Source of the DNA: Eudromia elegans
Lineage: Eukaryota > Chordata > Aves > Tinamiformes > Tinamidae
Reading direction: 5' to 3'
DNA: 64,000 bases
Assembly (NCBI GenBank): GCA_003342815.1
Contig: PTEX01000192.1
Location: 190,825-254,824 of the forward strand
Every line of letters begins with the position of its first letter. Within the stretch, counting starts at the first letter, position 1. Positions 1 through 11,942 of this stretch are shown one piece after another. Position numbers and translations under genes: made by a program. The notes beneath the pieces are model-generated. The model made no database searches. It was not told the DNA's origin and saw only the letters and a list, made by a program, of their open reading frames with translations.

Positions 1-3000
1 CTTTTTATTAGCTGGGTTGGATTTCAGGGTAACCTACAGCTTCACCAAGCTCGCTGTGAGCCACTTAACCCTGCTGAGGTCTGAGTTCATAGTTAGTTTG
101 AATATCTGTGCATGACATTGTGGGATTTGACTAGTTGCCCTGAGCAGAGCAGCACAGCAGAGTACGGACTGAAAGGAAAAGAGGACTTAGAAATAGACAA
201 GTGGTTATTGTGCAAGACTTTCAAGGCAAGGATAAGAACTTCAGCTGCAGACTAAGGAAAGTAGAGATAAATAGAGGAATTTGCAAAAGAAAAAGGAACA
301 ATAAAAACAGGAATAGAAACTGGAAATAAAAAAAGTGATGTGTTCAGATTATCGTGGGGAAAATATGTCTCTAGCGACACTGCTTCCGAGAAGGGATGGT
401 GCACCGAGACAGGCAAGCTAATATGTTTGACATGCATAGTGTCACACTTTTAGTAAAGGAGAGAGAAATAAATATTAAGAAAGATAATTAGCTGTCATGA
501 GTCACTGACTCAGGACAGTCATAATGGTGGGACCTGAACGAAAGCTAAAAGCTACTTTAAAGGCTCCCAGTCAGAGAAATGTCTCCAGCAAGAGAGAACA
601 AACACAGCATGAGATCATTCCACGCAACTCTTAAGGTGCATCTTACCATAGCCACTTATCTGCCATAATTGCAGAACATGAAATAGCAGAACAGCAGCCT
701 GTCTCTCAACAGTCTTCCAACATCATAACAACCAAAAAGTTTATTATCATCTCTGCCTTGTAGAAGAAAACTCCTCAATAAAACATACGTTTAAAATGAT
801 TGCTTAACACAGTAAGAACAATCTCACTTAGTACTTACATATCAGATTATACTCATGGTGCTGCACAAGCATTGACTAATGAATCAATAAAAACAAAAGA
901 AGGAAAATCTCACTTTCTAACTGTTGTCACCAACAGAAATAACTTTTTTTAACAACAATTCAGTGTAGTAAACTGAGGGTCTGCCCACTATGTAGCATGA
1001 TTTCTTTTCCTCTTGTTGTTTATAGAACTATGTGGGTATAATAGCTTTCTGACTTTAGCTCTGAATATTAATTTAGCAATAATGTCACTTAAAAACCTAT
1101 TATATCTATTGTGTAGGTATGTCTACATGTTGCAGATACAATAAAACCAGCAAGGCAAAGAAATCATTGATAAGGAGAACAAACTGACTGAAAGGTACCA
1201 GGTTCCATGAAGCGGATGTTTTGACAATTAAATAGCTTTTCAAAGAATTTAAGGAACCTCTCCTATGTTCAGGAAAAGGCCTTCAATACAACAAAAAAGA
1301 AAGGGAAAAAAGTGGTAGTTAAGACGAGGGAGTGAGCACTGTCAGCAAGACTATCTACTAAGATGTCACAGTTGCCCACGAATCTGTAGATGACAACAAG
1401 TGTCCAAGGCCAGTTAACTATCGTGACAAGGTTCAGTAAGGTCATTTCAAGGATGTCTAGGGCCTCTGCTATAAAACTATTTGGAAACTAGTTAGATGAT
1501 GTAGAACAATCATTTAAATAAGATATTCAACTTCTTTCATTTGGGGTTTGAACCCCTAGATTAGTTTATGCAAATATCTTAATGGAACTCCATGACTAGC
1601 CCTTACCTTGGTGCCTAGCATAGACCTTTGAAAAAAGACATTATTGGACATGTAGTGTCATGCTTGCCCATGCAGATAAGGATGGAGGATGGGTAATTAT
1701 ATAATCTCTTCTTCCTGATTACTTCTTTATAGTATGAAATAAAGTTTACCGAGTGAAGTGGGTAGTTAACTTTAACTTGTATAAATTGTCTGGTGTGAAG
1801 ATAATTTTTTGTGCAGCACAGATCAGAAGATTTTTCAGGCTCATTCAGGTTTCTAAACTCTGGTTTCTTCTCTTGCCATAAGAATATTCATCTTGGTACT
1901 TACTAGTAAAATGGCCATATTTAGTCATTTTAAATTGCCCATGAAAGTGAAATTGAATGATAGAGAAAAAAAAAAAAAAAGGTAATCTGACCATGAGTAG
2001 TTGTTTATAATTCTGTGGATAATTTAATGAGTCCTATGACTCCAATTCTTTAGTGAAAAATAGCTGCTTTGAGTCAACTCTATCATTTCAGTTAATCTCA
2101 TATATATGGATATGAATATGTATCTTATATGTACATCGAAGGAATGCAACTAAAACAAAGTGGACAAACTTTAATGTGCTGAGATAAGAACAAAAATACT
2201 CGTGGATAAACATTCCAGGACAGGAGAACTAAAGCTAAAGGAATATAGAACAGTAAAATCTGTAGTGGATGGATCTGTATTTCCCTGCATGGCAGAGAAA
2301 GTGGACCTAGAGGACAATGAAAACAATTATTTTTTTGCATACGAAACTGCCATATATCAACATATCAATTAATGGTTCTATTTCAAAACAGAAATTTTAG
2401 ACTTCTGAGGTTCACCTTTTATTATTATTACAATACTGTGTCGTAAATAGCTGGAACGCAGCTGTGTAAACTAAGAGTGAGACATTAAATGATATGGTTG
2501 TCTTACTGCTCCTGTTATTTTTGATATATTTTTTTTTCAGATCAGACTATGACTGTTTTAACTGTCATACAATTTTACTTGGAAAAAAAAGCATCTAAAA
2601 GGTTAGGTATTGCTAAGCACTGACCAAAGCGCTTCACCTCTATGTTGTTTCAATATGCTTCTTCCTTTGTGAACTCTATATGACCTTATTAAAATGATAA
2701 AATGTTTAAACATTCATGACATCAGTTCATGTCTAGTTGTACACTGTTTTCATTTTATTAAAGGTCTAAGTTTTTAGTGAGCATTTATTGCCTTTGAAAA
2801 TATTAATTGTTCATAAACTCCCAAGTGGGATCATTATCCTAACTTCTGCGCCGCTCAGTAAGTTTCCAAAACTGGTAGGTTTAGTATAGACTTAATACCC
2901 TTGCATGCAAAGTTCAATCAAAATGGGACAGAAATAGAGAGTATAAAATAAACATAATCTTCACAGTCCTAGGAAATTTGAAACATTAGCTTTAAAATAC

Positions 3001-6000
3001 CTTATGGGTGTCAAGGCAGTTTAAGGTCTGTACAAAGTAGCTGTTCGGTAAAGACATTTGTTTTGAGTTAATCTCTGGACAATGGAAGGCAGAAAGGGAG
3101 CGCGATGGAGCGGTGAAGGAGCTTCTGGTTCTATAGGCCAGAAAGTTATTTATGAAAAGCCAAGTCATTGGAAGAACTGTAGATCCATCTAATGTACAAT
3201 TAAATATCCCTTTTAACAAATAAAGCAGATATATTGCTGACAAAAGGAAGCAGGAATTGTTGAGTACAAAATATGCGGAATGAAATAGAGATTCCTTTGA
3301 TGTGAAGGAATGAAACAGATTTCTGAAATCGCATTATCTCAGTCTGAAAAGAAAAGGCCTCCTCCCCAGCACACTGAAATGTAGAAATTTCAAGAAAGGA
3401 TAACAACAAAGACTAGAATGAAACCAAAGTAAAGTCTATCTATGGATATAACTGTGAAGGATTATAATATAAAGAGACAGTCCAGAGCTGCATACTGTAT
3501 TACATTTGAGGAGAATTGAAGCGTCTGGGTTTTGCTTTACTGGTGATTAAAGCTCATGAAAGTAATACAAATAAAATAATAAAGGATAAAAATAAACTGT
3601 GAGTCAGGCAAAGATGCTACAAAAGGGGAAAAGGATGGTAGAGAACTTCAGGTTATCTAAATATTTGTTTTATTTGAAGTGCAACTATACTTTTTGTACT
3701 ATAAAATGTATACATACATACATATGTGTATGCATGTATCTTTGTAAATATGTGTATGTATATAAAAGTAAACACACACTTTCATACTAGTTCTCCCTGG
3801 GAAACATTTCCACAAAACAAAACTGCTAGACATTCACCACATGGCTGCTAGGATCATTGTCTTCTTCAGACCCTATTCTAATCCTATTTCTAAATAGGAT
3901 TAAAGGTAGGCTGCATTATTTGAAATATATTGTATATTTGATTTACCTGGCATTTTAAGGGAATAAGGGTTCTTATTCTGTCACTCCTGCAACAGAGTCG
4001 TGATCTGAAACTGGCCTGAGGGATCGCGATCTGGACAGAACAGAAAGTCAAACTGAAACCCATTTCTTACAGACAGCTATGATTTACTCAAAATATATTT
4101 TCTGATGGATTCATGATTTTGGCATTTTTTAAAAAAAATGCTCTGAATTTAGTATCATTTATGCAAAAGGCAGAGAAATTAGTCACTGGAAGAATCTGTG
4201 TGTGTTTGCGTATGTGAGTGGTAGTGGTGTCCTAATAGTGGAAAATTTTTGGCATGCACTTTCTCTTCATTAGCTATTGATATATAAAACTCTGGACTTT
4301 TGCATGGGATTTACATGTTTAACTTCAATTTGAGAGACGGTATTATAGCTGTCAAATGAAATTTCTGATGAAAAGAAAGAGCAAGATATTTCCATCCAAG
4401 CACCAACCCGCTCCTGGAATAGGTTGTGACAGAGTGGCAAAGGGGGATTTATTCTGAGTTCTGAGTTTCTTCTGAGTTTAAACTTGTATCCTTCTCTAAG
4501 AAGGAGCAAAACATTATTAACTATCATAGAGAATATGTTCTCTCTCTCTTTTTTTTTTTTAATAAAGCTAAAAGCACTTTAATTTTCTTCCAGCACAAAC
4601 CAGAAAATTATTGAATTATCTGTAAGTCTTATGGAAGGTGGAATTGCTTTGACCCTATTTCCAGGCCATCTTCTCTTCATTTTTACAGCATAGGAACACA
4701 CATATTGGTGTTCGTCTCAACACTTTGTATTGTAGATACTGCACTTAACTCCAACTTATAAAAATCAAAGGGAACTAGAGTCACTCAATACAGTGAATTC
4801 ATAATCCAGTCTTAAAGAATCAACTTGAAAAAAAAGGGGTGCTGTGTATCTCCATAGGCCACATAATTACCTATATGTATTTTCACTAACAGTGTAGAAC
4901 AGATACATTCTGCAGCCATATATGTCCAGATATAGTTCTTTCTAAAAAAAGTTTGTTCTAAAAATTAAAAAGAGTAGAGAGATAGAACAAGAACTGTTTA
5001 TTTCTGTATATGTCTTTACAGGCAAAAAATAAGTTTTATGTTGTAAGCGTAGTTCAGTTTTGTTATTTGAGAATTTTAGATAAAGATCTGTTTAGTGGAC
5101 TACAGAATTAAAACACTCTAAGTTAAAGAATTCAAGCATGCTAGATGATTAAATAATTGAGGCCAGATCTGGGGCTTAGCATAAAGAGTAACTCTACAGA
5201 AGTAAATGAGTAACATCTAGTCCCAAGATATTCATGACTTTCTGATAGGAAAGCTTATGCAATTCTAAACTGGAGCAGTAATCATCATCATTTATTATTT
5301 ATTTTTATATTTTAGGTTAAGGAACTATGATCTTGCATTCAATTATACATGACTAAAGAAGTTTAAACACTTCATGGATGTTACCCTGATCATGACAGCA
5401 CTTTGTGGATTTTAATCCAGCTTTTAGGGCTCCAATTAAAATTCATAATGTTTTCTAGTCTTTAAAGTTTTAATTCCTACACTTTATAAGAAGCATTCAA
5501 AAAATATGTTATCTCACTTAATACTTACTCTAAAATTGGACCTATGCAATATTTTGAAGGTGAAGAACTTCAGAAAAGCTCAAGAACTCAATATAAACTT
5601 TGAGCACTAAACTTTTCTCAAAGATTTTCCAGGTTAAATATTAGCACTTTACAGACTAGAAAATTTCTTAATTAAAAATTGAGTTTAAACTTAGAAAACT
5701 CTCTATATATGTGTTTTTATATATAAACCCATAAAAAATAGTTACGTCAGATGAAAAGAAAAAGAGCAGAAAACTTTCTGCTGGTCGTGAGTTTGTAGGT
5801 CGTGGCCATCATAGATTCATGAAGAGACAAGATTCTTTAGGAGCTGCGACACTAGCAGGACTGTAATAACCACAGAATAAAATACAGTGGTGGTTATTTG
5901 GTGTTAATAGGATTCTACTTTTGTGAAACATGCTGGGAGATTTAGAATAGGCTACAAAGAGAGACAGAATGACACAAATTGGATTTAGCTACTAGTTTCA

Positions 6001-8351
6001 TATGAATTTATGGGAACAATAAAGCAGGTGGAGTCACACTTGACAGTTTTAGGGGATTGAAACAAGGGAGTTCCAAGGCAAAAGCTATATAAAACATACA
6101 CTTAGAGGCACAAAGTTCACAAAACAACAATAGAAAACTGCACTTCCAAGAGGAAATTGAAGACATTCAGTATGCCATTTTTCTTAAAGTTACAGATAGA
6201 TATTTTTCTTAAATCACAGCTCAGTGATATTAACATTTTGCATTAATAAATTGTCCTCAAAGCTCTATTAGTATTTTTGAACACTGCTTTATTGAACACT
6301 GATTATTTTTTATCCATTTACTGCTAATATTCAATGATTTATAAAATAGGTACACCTTTACTTATCAATGTATGTTTACTTTTTTCTGTAATAATGATGA
6401 TAAAATATTTTACAATGGAGAGTAAATTAAAACAACACAAAGAAAACTTCAACTATTTGTCTTTTCTTTTTCTTTTGTAAAAACAGATTTTCTTCATTTT
6501 GCCATTTTGGCACTTTCTTATGTCATAACTTGGCTAACGTACCACTTAAATGAGTGGGGTCAGTAGTCTAGATAAGAAAAAAAAGTCTCAAATTTAACTC
6601 ATCCAAGACTGCATTTTTCCTCATCTTTAAAAATAATCATGAATTATTAAAAAAAGATAAATGCCAAAACCCACATTTTTTCTGGAGTAGATATACGGTA
6701 GGTTTTTTGTTTGTTTGTTTTAAAAGAAAAATAGAGTAGGAGAAATTCACCAAAGTCCATGACAGAGGAAGCAATTCCTGCGCTTTAACTGTTCCTTATC
6801 TTGGATAGCTTCTTCCTTTTGTTTAGTTGCATTCTTTGGAATTCCTAGTTCCTAGGAAGTGGGATGAAGAGCAGCATAACAACATCGATACAAAATATAA
6901 TCTACATTTTTACCAGCATTACTACATTAAAGCCTTTCCGACCAATTTCTGGCAAGGATAATGAAAGAGTGCTTACTTGGAAGAAGAAGAGAGGACAGAA
7001 AAGATACAGAAAAGCAATTTGTAGAGCTAATAATGAGGGCTGAGATTAGATGAAAATATATTAATTTGTGCAGGAGTTATATAAGCACAGAGATTTTACA
7101 CTTTATATACATGAATAACAAAAATGAATATTAAGTAAAACATAATATTTAACTCAGAATATTGCTTGAAGTTTTTATTCATTATTTGGGTCCAGGGAAA
7201 AGGAGCATATGTATGTGGTTGTGCATGTGAAAAGAGAAATAAAAAGTTCTCTTTTACTCTCGAATAGGTGGCTATGGTCATTTTATAATTATCAAAGTCA
7301 TGCACATCAGACAGGTCAAACTGTTTCTGTAACTATCTTTCTTCTCTCTATTCAGAATGTTTATGGGAGTGATTTGATGCATTTTCAAGTCCTGACTGTA
7401 ATATGAAATGGCCAATCAGAAGCGCATTATACAGCTCAAATGATGTCCTTTGAGTACTTCAAGGTGGATAAGGTTTGCTTCTTACAAATTGTCTCATTAT
7501 AACTGTCAAAACCTTCTCTAACCCTGATGCATTCAAACACCTGCATTAATGATGAAAAGCATGAAACCTGGTAGCTTTAGTCTCTTTTTGACTTGATTCT
7601 AGAGTTTTTGTTAAATAATTAATTCCTGACTGTCCTCATTTGTTTCTTACTCTTAAATTACAGATTGATTTTAACTCCCATGAACGTTAAACTTGTAACT
7701 GTTTCTTTTTTTAAAAAATAAGTTTCTCAGTAGAAAACTTTTTCCAGGCTCTCATGGCTTTACCAGAAGTAGACACTTGGGTGATTAGCTGAAGAAATGC
7801 ATGATTAAGCTGTGATATTCGCATGGGTAGGTAGGAACCCATGAGGCAAATTAAGTGGATTCATTTGCTGATATCATTTTAAAAATACATATCATGAGGA
7901 GGAATACGATGTGCAAGGATTCTAAGGTACTCAAGCGTTGTCATGTGGAAGGCAAAAAATAAGGATGTTAAGCAGTGCAGATTAACAAATAGCCCTAAAA
8001 ACCTGCTGCTGTTCATAATGCCCTAGACAAAGGAATCCATGGAGAATATACATGCAGTGTTTGGAATCCCAATAATATTACTTTTAATTTCATGAGCACA
8101 GACAGGATTTTATTTGCTTTTACATTTGTGAAAGTCAGTTGTATTACAATGGCTTTACATTGACAGATATTCAACACAGGAGCACAGCCATTGTGATGCT
8201 GAGAACTGAAACATTTTTGATTTAACAGCTCAGGCTCCTGGAGGAGAAGAAAGAACATCAGTGCATGTTTCCAAGGTCCCACTACCAATGTACTGGGGAA
8301 TAGGTATCCAGACTGAGATTCATAAACGGCAGAGGATAAACACCAAAGAGA
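1..8351. other. AT-rich intergenic or intronic DNA, no gene recognised
   Basis: No exon, RNA gene or transposon could be recognised on either strand. Open frames are short (91 codons or fewer), with no family resemblance. Visible structure is limited to a 15-base A run at 1966-1980, a TATG/CATA-rich patch at about 3705-3770, a CT-to-T run at about 4538-4560, a perfect 11-bp-arm palindrome at 3879-3902, and an inverted pair (9-bp arms, AATAACCAC and its complement) at 5865-5873 and 5890-5898. The stretch may be intronic, since no boundary signals separate the two possibilities. Confidence 0.6.
3879..3902. repeat. perfect short palindrome, 11-bp arms
   Basis: The arm TAATCCTATTT (3879-3889) is followed by a 2-base spacer and its exact reverse complement (3892-3902). 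It could extrude as a small cruciform. No gene or transposon end lies beside it, so it may be chance in AT-rich DNA. Confidence 0.75.
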
Positions 8352-8473
8352 GGCATGCCATGCGCTCTAGATGTCCCTACTTGAGCAGAGAGGTTGGACT
8401 GAATGATGTCTAGAGGTCCCTTCCAACCTCAACCATTCTGTGATTCTGTGATGTTGTGATGCTGTGAGATTCT
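8352..8473 (+). mobile_element. CR1 LINE, 5'-truncated 3' tail
   Basis: This is the extreme 3' end of a CR1 non-LTR retrotransposon in forward orientation. It carries the typical avian block: a 'tgtccctacttgagcag' segment, then 'ggttggact', then 'gaggtcccttccaacctc', then tandem ATTCTGTG-type octamers at about 8440-8474. CR1 copies are normally severely 5'-truncated, as here, with no coding region left. The degenerate octamer tail runs straight into the LTR-like segment that starts at about 8473, so the LTR probably inserted in or beside the CR1 tail. Family-level identification is very safe, subfamily is not. Confidence 0.93.
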
Positions 8474-8972
8474 GTGTGAGACACCAGTCACGCCTCCTGG
8501 AGACTTCAATATGAGTAAAGCAGAAATCACTTTATTCACATTACAAAACAGTATTTATAATTATTGCAGAGTCATTCTCACACCAGCGCGGCAGCTGTTT
8601 GATTGGTTACATACTACTGTTCACGTGCGCACTAACATACATGATCGGCTAAAGGCATCTGTTCACACATCCTTTTAATTGGACTACAAGTGGTCTGACT
8701 CTTATCTTGTTGAGCTCTCTCATTCCCATATTTGGAGTTGGATCCTGCTTTTCTGCTTGCTCCACCCTTCAAGTTCTTTACTTCTTTGCTCTGAGTGTCC
8801 TTGCAGACTCAACAGTTTGAGTTCCTTGCTTCTTTGTTCTCAGTGTCTACCTCTTTGTTCCCAGTGTCCTTGAGGCCTCGTGGAATCAGCATGGCCCGCA
8901 GTTATGCCAAGACAGTCTGCAGTCATGTCAAGACAGCCTGCAGTTATGCTAAAAGAAGAGTGAGTGTTGACA
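8473..8972 (-). mobile_element. Probable solo LTR of an endogenous retrovirus-like element
   Basis: Read on the minus strand, this block of about 500 bp behaves like an LTR. It starts near TGTCAACA (right edge) and ends near GGTGTCTCACA (left edge). It contains a TATA-like TATAAATA (8552-8559 on the plus strand) followed about 15 bases later by an AATAAA signal (TTTATT at 8531-8536 on the plus strand), a compact promoter/poly(A) layout known from avian retroviral LTRs. The U3-like part holds three 21-bp tandem units (8898-8955) and looser repeats of a 'ttctttgttctcagtgtc'-type unit at 8770-8872, resembling enhancer repeats. Base composition is richer in G and C than the flanks. I see no gag, pol or env, no primer binding site and no second matching LTR, so it is likely solo. 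A target-site duplication was not found, and the exact ends are uncertain by several bases. The family is not named. Confidence 0.65.
8898..8955. repeat. 21-bp tandem repeat (2.7 units) inside the LTR-like block
   Basis: Units start at 8898, 8919 and 8940, each beginning GCAGTTATG or GCAGTCATG and continuing with a CAAGACAG-type core; the third unit is truncated. The position corresponds to the U3 part of the proposed minus-strand LTR, where short tandem enhancer-like repeats are common. Confidence 0.85.
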
Positions 8973-9039
8973 GGCCATAAATCCAAATTCTTCTAAAACC
9001 ATTACTACAATTCTGCTTCCTAACATTTTGTGTGGCATC

Positions 9040-9064
9040 TGTTGGAATGCTGAACATTCCAACA
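9040..9064. repeat. perfect hairpin, 10-bp arms and 5-base loop
   Basis: TGTTGGAATG (9040-9049), loop CTGAA, then the exact complement CATTCCAACA (9055-9064). It lies about 70 bp outside the proposed LTR end, between the two LTR-like blocks. No poly-T run follows in a position that would make it a recognisable terminator or Pol III signal. Confidence 0.8.
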
Positions 9065-9339
9065 CGCTCGGAATAAGATATTTTGATGAAAGTTAGGCAA
9101 AAATATACAAAACACCTCTTCTCTAGGAAAATTCTGCTTTTTTGTTTGTTTTTGTTTGTTTCTCTTTTGTAATTCTTCATCCCAGGGAAATCAAGTCAGG
9201 AATATAATATTTGGTTACTTTTGCTGGTGTCTAGCATTCATACCTGACAATCAGAAATGTATTCAGGATATTGATAAGGCCTATAGGATGTAAATAGAAA
9301 GTAGATATGATCATCAATGTCACTATTATTTGGGAAAAA

Positions 9340-9765
9340 AATGCTGTCACAGAACGAGTGTGAACAGTTTATGACTAAGGGATTTTGTGCACAATTACCA
9401 AGTAAAGTTTACAAGTCCAGAAAAAAAGCACTATATTTACCACGAGTCTCTTGCGACAAAGATCTCGCAATCCCGAGGAGTATGCTTGAGAGGCATCCCT
9501 GCTCAAGGGGAGATCCTGGCATTCAACCCACTGCAATGTGAGGAGAACTCAATGGGCTTTTGGGTTGTCCTCATATTTATGGGATAAGATGACTGACTTA
9601 TAGTCACTCTCTCAATTCAAAAATGGCTGTTGGCTGGTGTATGCACAGTCAGCCTTATCTCCCGTCCGAATGCAGCCATCAGGACTGTTATTGATGGTTA
9701 ATGTCTGAGTGGGTGAAGAAATCAGGGGGGCAACTACCAGGATCAGATAATATGGTAGTTAACAC
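9340..9765 (-). mobile_element. Possible second LTR-like segment
   Basis: This block has noticeably higher G+C than its flanks and LTR-like order on the minus strand: a U3-like stretch, then a TATA-like CCATAAATATGAGG (plus strand about 9569-9582), then a GC-rich R/U5-like part with CCAGGATCTCCCC and CTCCTCGGGATTGCGAG motifs. A TGTTAACT start at the right edge (about 9764) and an end near CTGTGACA at about 9350 are plausible. I see no poly(A) signal clearly in the right place and no target-site duplication, and I cannot name the family. It could instead be unrelated GC-richer DNA such as an old exon. It lies about 370 bp from the first LTR-like block and in the same orientation. Confidence 0.4.
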
Positions 9766-9926
9766 CTGAATAAGGCTATATTCATCACAAATGCTTAAAA
9801 GACTAAAAAAGAACAAGATGAGAGTGTGAGTGAATTTGACATTTATTGGTAATCTAACAAAACTTTTAGAATTCTTTTTAGTATATATTTAACTTCTATA
9901 TGTGGCAATTGACTTCCATGGCTTTA

Positions 9927-9960
9927 CATATATATATATATTTATTTATTTATTTATTTT
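9927..9960. repeat. compound (TA)n-(TTTA)n microsatellite
   Basis: A TA run (9927-9940) passes directly into five TTTA units (9941-9960). Simple sequence, likely length-polymorphic. Confidence 0.9.
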
Positions 9961-10564
9961 AAACAGGTTCCATGTAGATATGTTATTAAAAACTAGCATG
10001 CATAAACACTATGTCTGCATGCATATACAAAAAAATGTTCACCTCATATTCCATGTACTTGTTTACATCTCTTGTAAGTTCTCTTGCTTGGCAGGGGAAT
10101 AGGTTAAAATCTTTAGGGAGAAGAACCCCCACTTTTTCCTTCGTAAATGAAGAATTGTGAACACCAAAAATTTGGGCCAATAATTAGAGCAGCTCTGGAG
10201 GTCAGAATAACTTGACTGTGAGATCTCATTACCAAATGACCTTAAAAACTTGTAAATGATAACAAATAGAAATACAAATATATGTTGTTTGTATTTCATA
10301 TTCCAAGTGGAATCTTGTACTCTCTTTACAGTCAAAAATTAATGTAGACTGAAATGCTTGTGATAGGTAGAAAATTTACTAACATAAGGGATGAAGGCAA
10401 TGGAGATATTCTTAAATAAAAAGAGTTTTAAAAGCTTTAAAAAGCTTCAATCAACTTATAGTCTGAGCGTAAAATGAGAGGTGTGGGTAATTTCTGAGAA
10501 AAAGACAGGGCAATGTTCCCAGAGCTCTATTCATAATCAAGAATGATGTTAATAATCAGAATAG

Positions 10565-10930
10565 GTCTCAGAGAAGGGCCATGATTAAGGACAATACACT
10601 GTTCCTTTATTCTAGAAGAAGGAAGGATCTCAGTCTGTTTATCTATCTTAACACAGAGAAGGCTTAAAGACATTCTTCCTATGCAAGAAAAAAAAATTAA
10701 TAATAAAGGGCTCTTCAATCTACCAGGCAAATGCAAAATAAGAAAAAGGGTGAAGTTTGACACATGAAGACTGGAATGATGTAATTTTTAGCAAAGAAAG
10801 TATTTAGCCCCTGGAACAATTTAGCAAGAATTATAGGAGGCTCCATGTTATTAGACAGTCAGAATGAGGTAATTATTTAAAAAGAATTTGTCTTAAAAAC
10901 TCTTAAAAGACAAAGAATTTTAGTGAGATG
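10565..10930 (+). mobile_element. Ancient CR1-type LINE 3' fragment
   Basis: A heavily diverged CR1 3' end. Successive landmarks of the ancestral sauropsid CR1 consensus occur in the right order: a 'ctcagtctgtttatct' block with 'cacagagaaggcttaaag' (10630-10670), 'gggctcttcaatctacc' (10708-10724), 'agactggaat' (10768-10777), 'tttttagcaaagaaag' (10785-10800), and 'ccctggaacaatttagc' (10808-10824) matching the conserved 'cattggaacaatttacc' segment. There is no ORF. The divergence suggests an insertion much older than the avian CR1 tails elsewhere in the window. The 3' terminal octamers are not preserved. Confidence 0.65.
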
Positions 10931-11031
10931 CGTGTTCATATACACTTCCAGATTGGAAAATCAAGATGGACTTTATTATGTTTCTAATTGTACAGTATGT
11001 ATCAAATTTTTTGGTTAGAAAGTTTGGGAGG

Positions 11032-11059
11032 TTTTTTTTTTTGTTTTTTTTTTTTTTTT
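11032..11059. repeat. T-rich homopolymer run
   Basis: Two T runs interrupted by a single G, with an A run beyond. Simple repeat. The sequence around it shows no other structure. Confidence 0.9.
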
Positions 11060-11561
11060 AAACAAGGAGTCAAGATTTTCATTCTAGATTAACTTAGTTA
11101 ATTTGTTTATTTTTCTGTATCGTAGATCCCACACTTTTGGGATTCTGAAATAGATACGTAGGTTGGTCCTGGATACACAAGCTGCAGACAAAATAATAAA
11201 TGCAGATGGCTGAACTTGAATCTAGTTTGTAAAGCTCAAAGATCTTGAAAAAATGAGTCCCAAATGTCTTCTTGGATGATGTTTTAAAGTGCAGTTTGAT
11301 AGCAAATCATAGATTTTAATATTAACATGTAACTTATTTCAGTAAGAGAATAAAGGAAAAAAAAAGTAAACTAATCTTGTCTGGAATGAATTAATTATTG
11401 AACAAGAGAGTTCAAGTCCTTAGTGAAGTTACAAAATAATTTTTGAAGGTTTTTGGAAAGTAATATTTTCTGTTCAGTGACCATTTTATAAGAAATATAT
11501 CGAGGGAGTGCATTCTAAACCTCATGCCTCTTTAACTAGGCCATTTCCAGACTAGAGATCC

Positions 11562-11692
11562 AAATACTGTAATCTCATTTCTATCAAAATAAAATAATAT
11601 AGTATACTACTATATAATAAAGTATACTATAGTATATAATATAGTATACTACTATATTATTTTATTTTGATAGAAATGAGATTACAGTATTT
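11562..11692. repeat. 131-bp fold-back with perfect 41-bp inverted arms
   Basis: The left arm (11562-11602) and right arm (11652-11692) are exact reverse complements over all 41 bases. They are separated by a 49-base spacer made of AGTATACTA-type repeats that are themselves partly self-complementary. The outer part of each arm contains a non-trivial block (ACTGTAATCTCATTTC and its complement), so this is not only low-complexity AT. TA dinucleotides occur symmetrically near both ends, which would fit a TA target duplication of a miniature inverted-repeat element. A palindromic duplication by replication template switching is an equally good explanation. It has no ORF. Confidence 0.92.
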
Positions 11693-11942
11693 CTACTACT
11701 ATATTATTATAAATATTATATATATGTATATAAAATATAAAACTTGTAACATAACTGAAGTTGGGATTGAGTCTTCCTTCTTTTTTTCCTTCCTTCCTTT
11801 GAGATCCAAGAATACATCTTTTTGACTTCTATGCTTGACTAAGGAAAGTGTAATCAGCAGAATTTTCCTGTATTTTTTAAAGTAAATTTGAATACGTAAC
11901 TTGAGAGCATAACATAAATTTGCAAGTTATTTCTTAAATTAC

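Noticed and set aside
8679-8980. Cys/Leu/Ser-rich small frames
   Set aside because: Produced by tandem repeats in the U3-like part of the proposed LTR; no coding signature.
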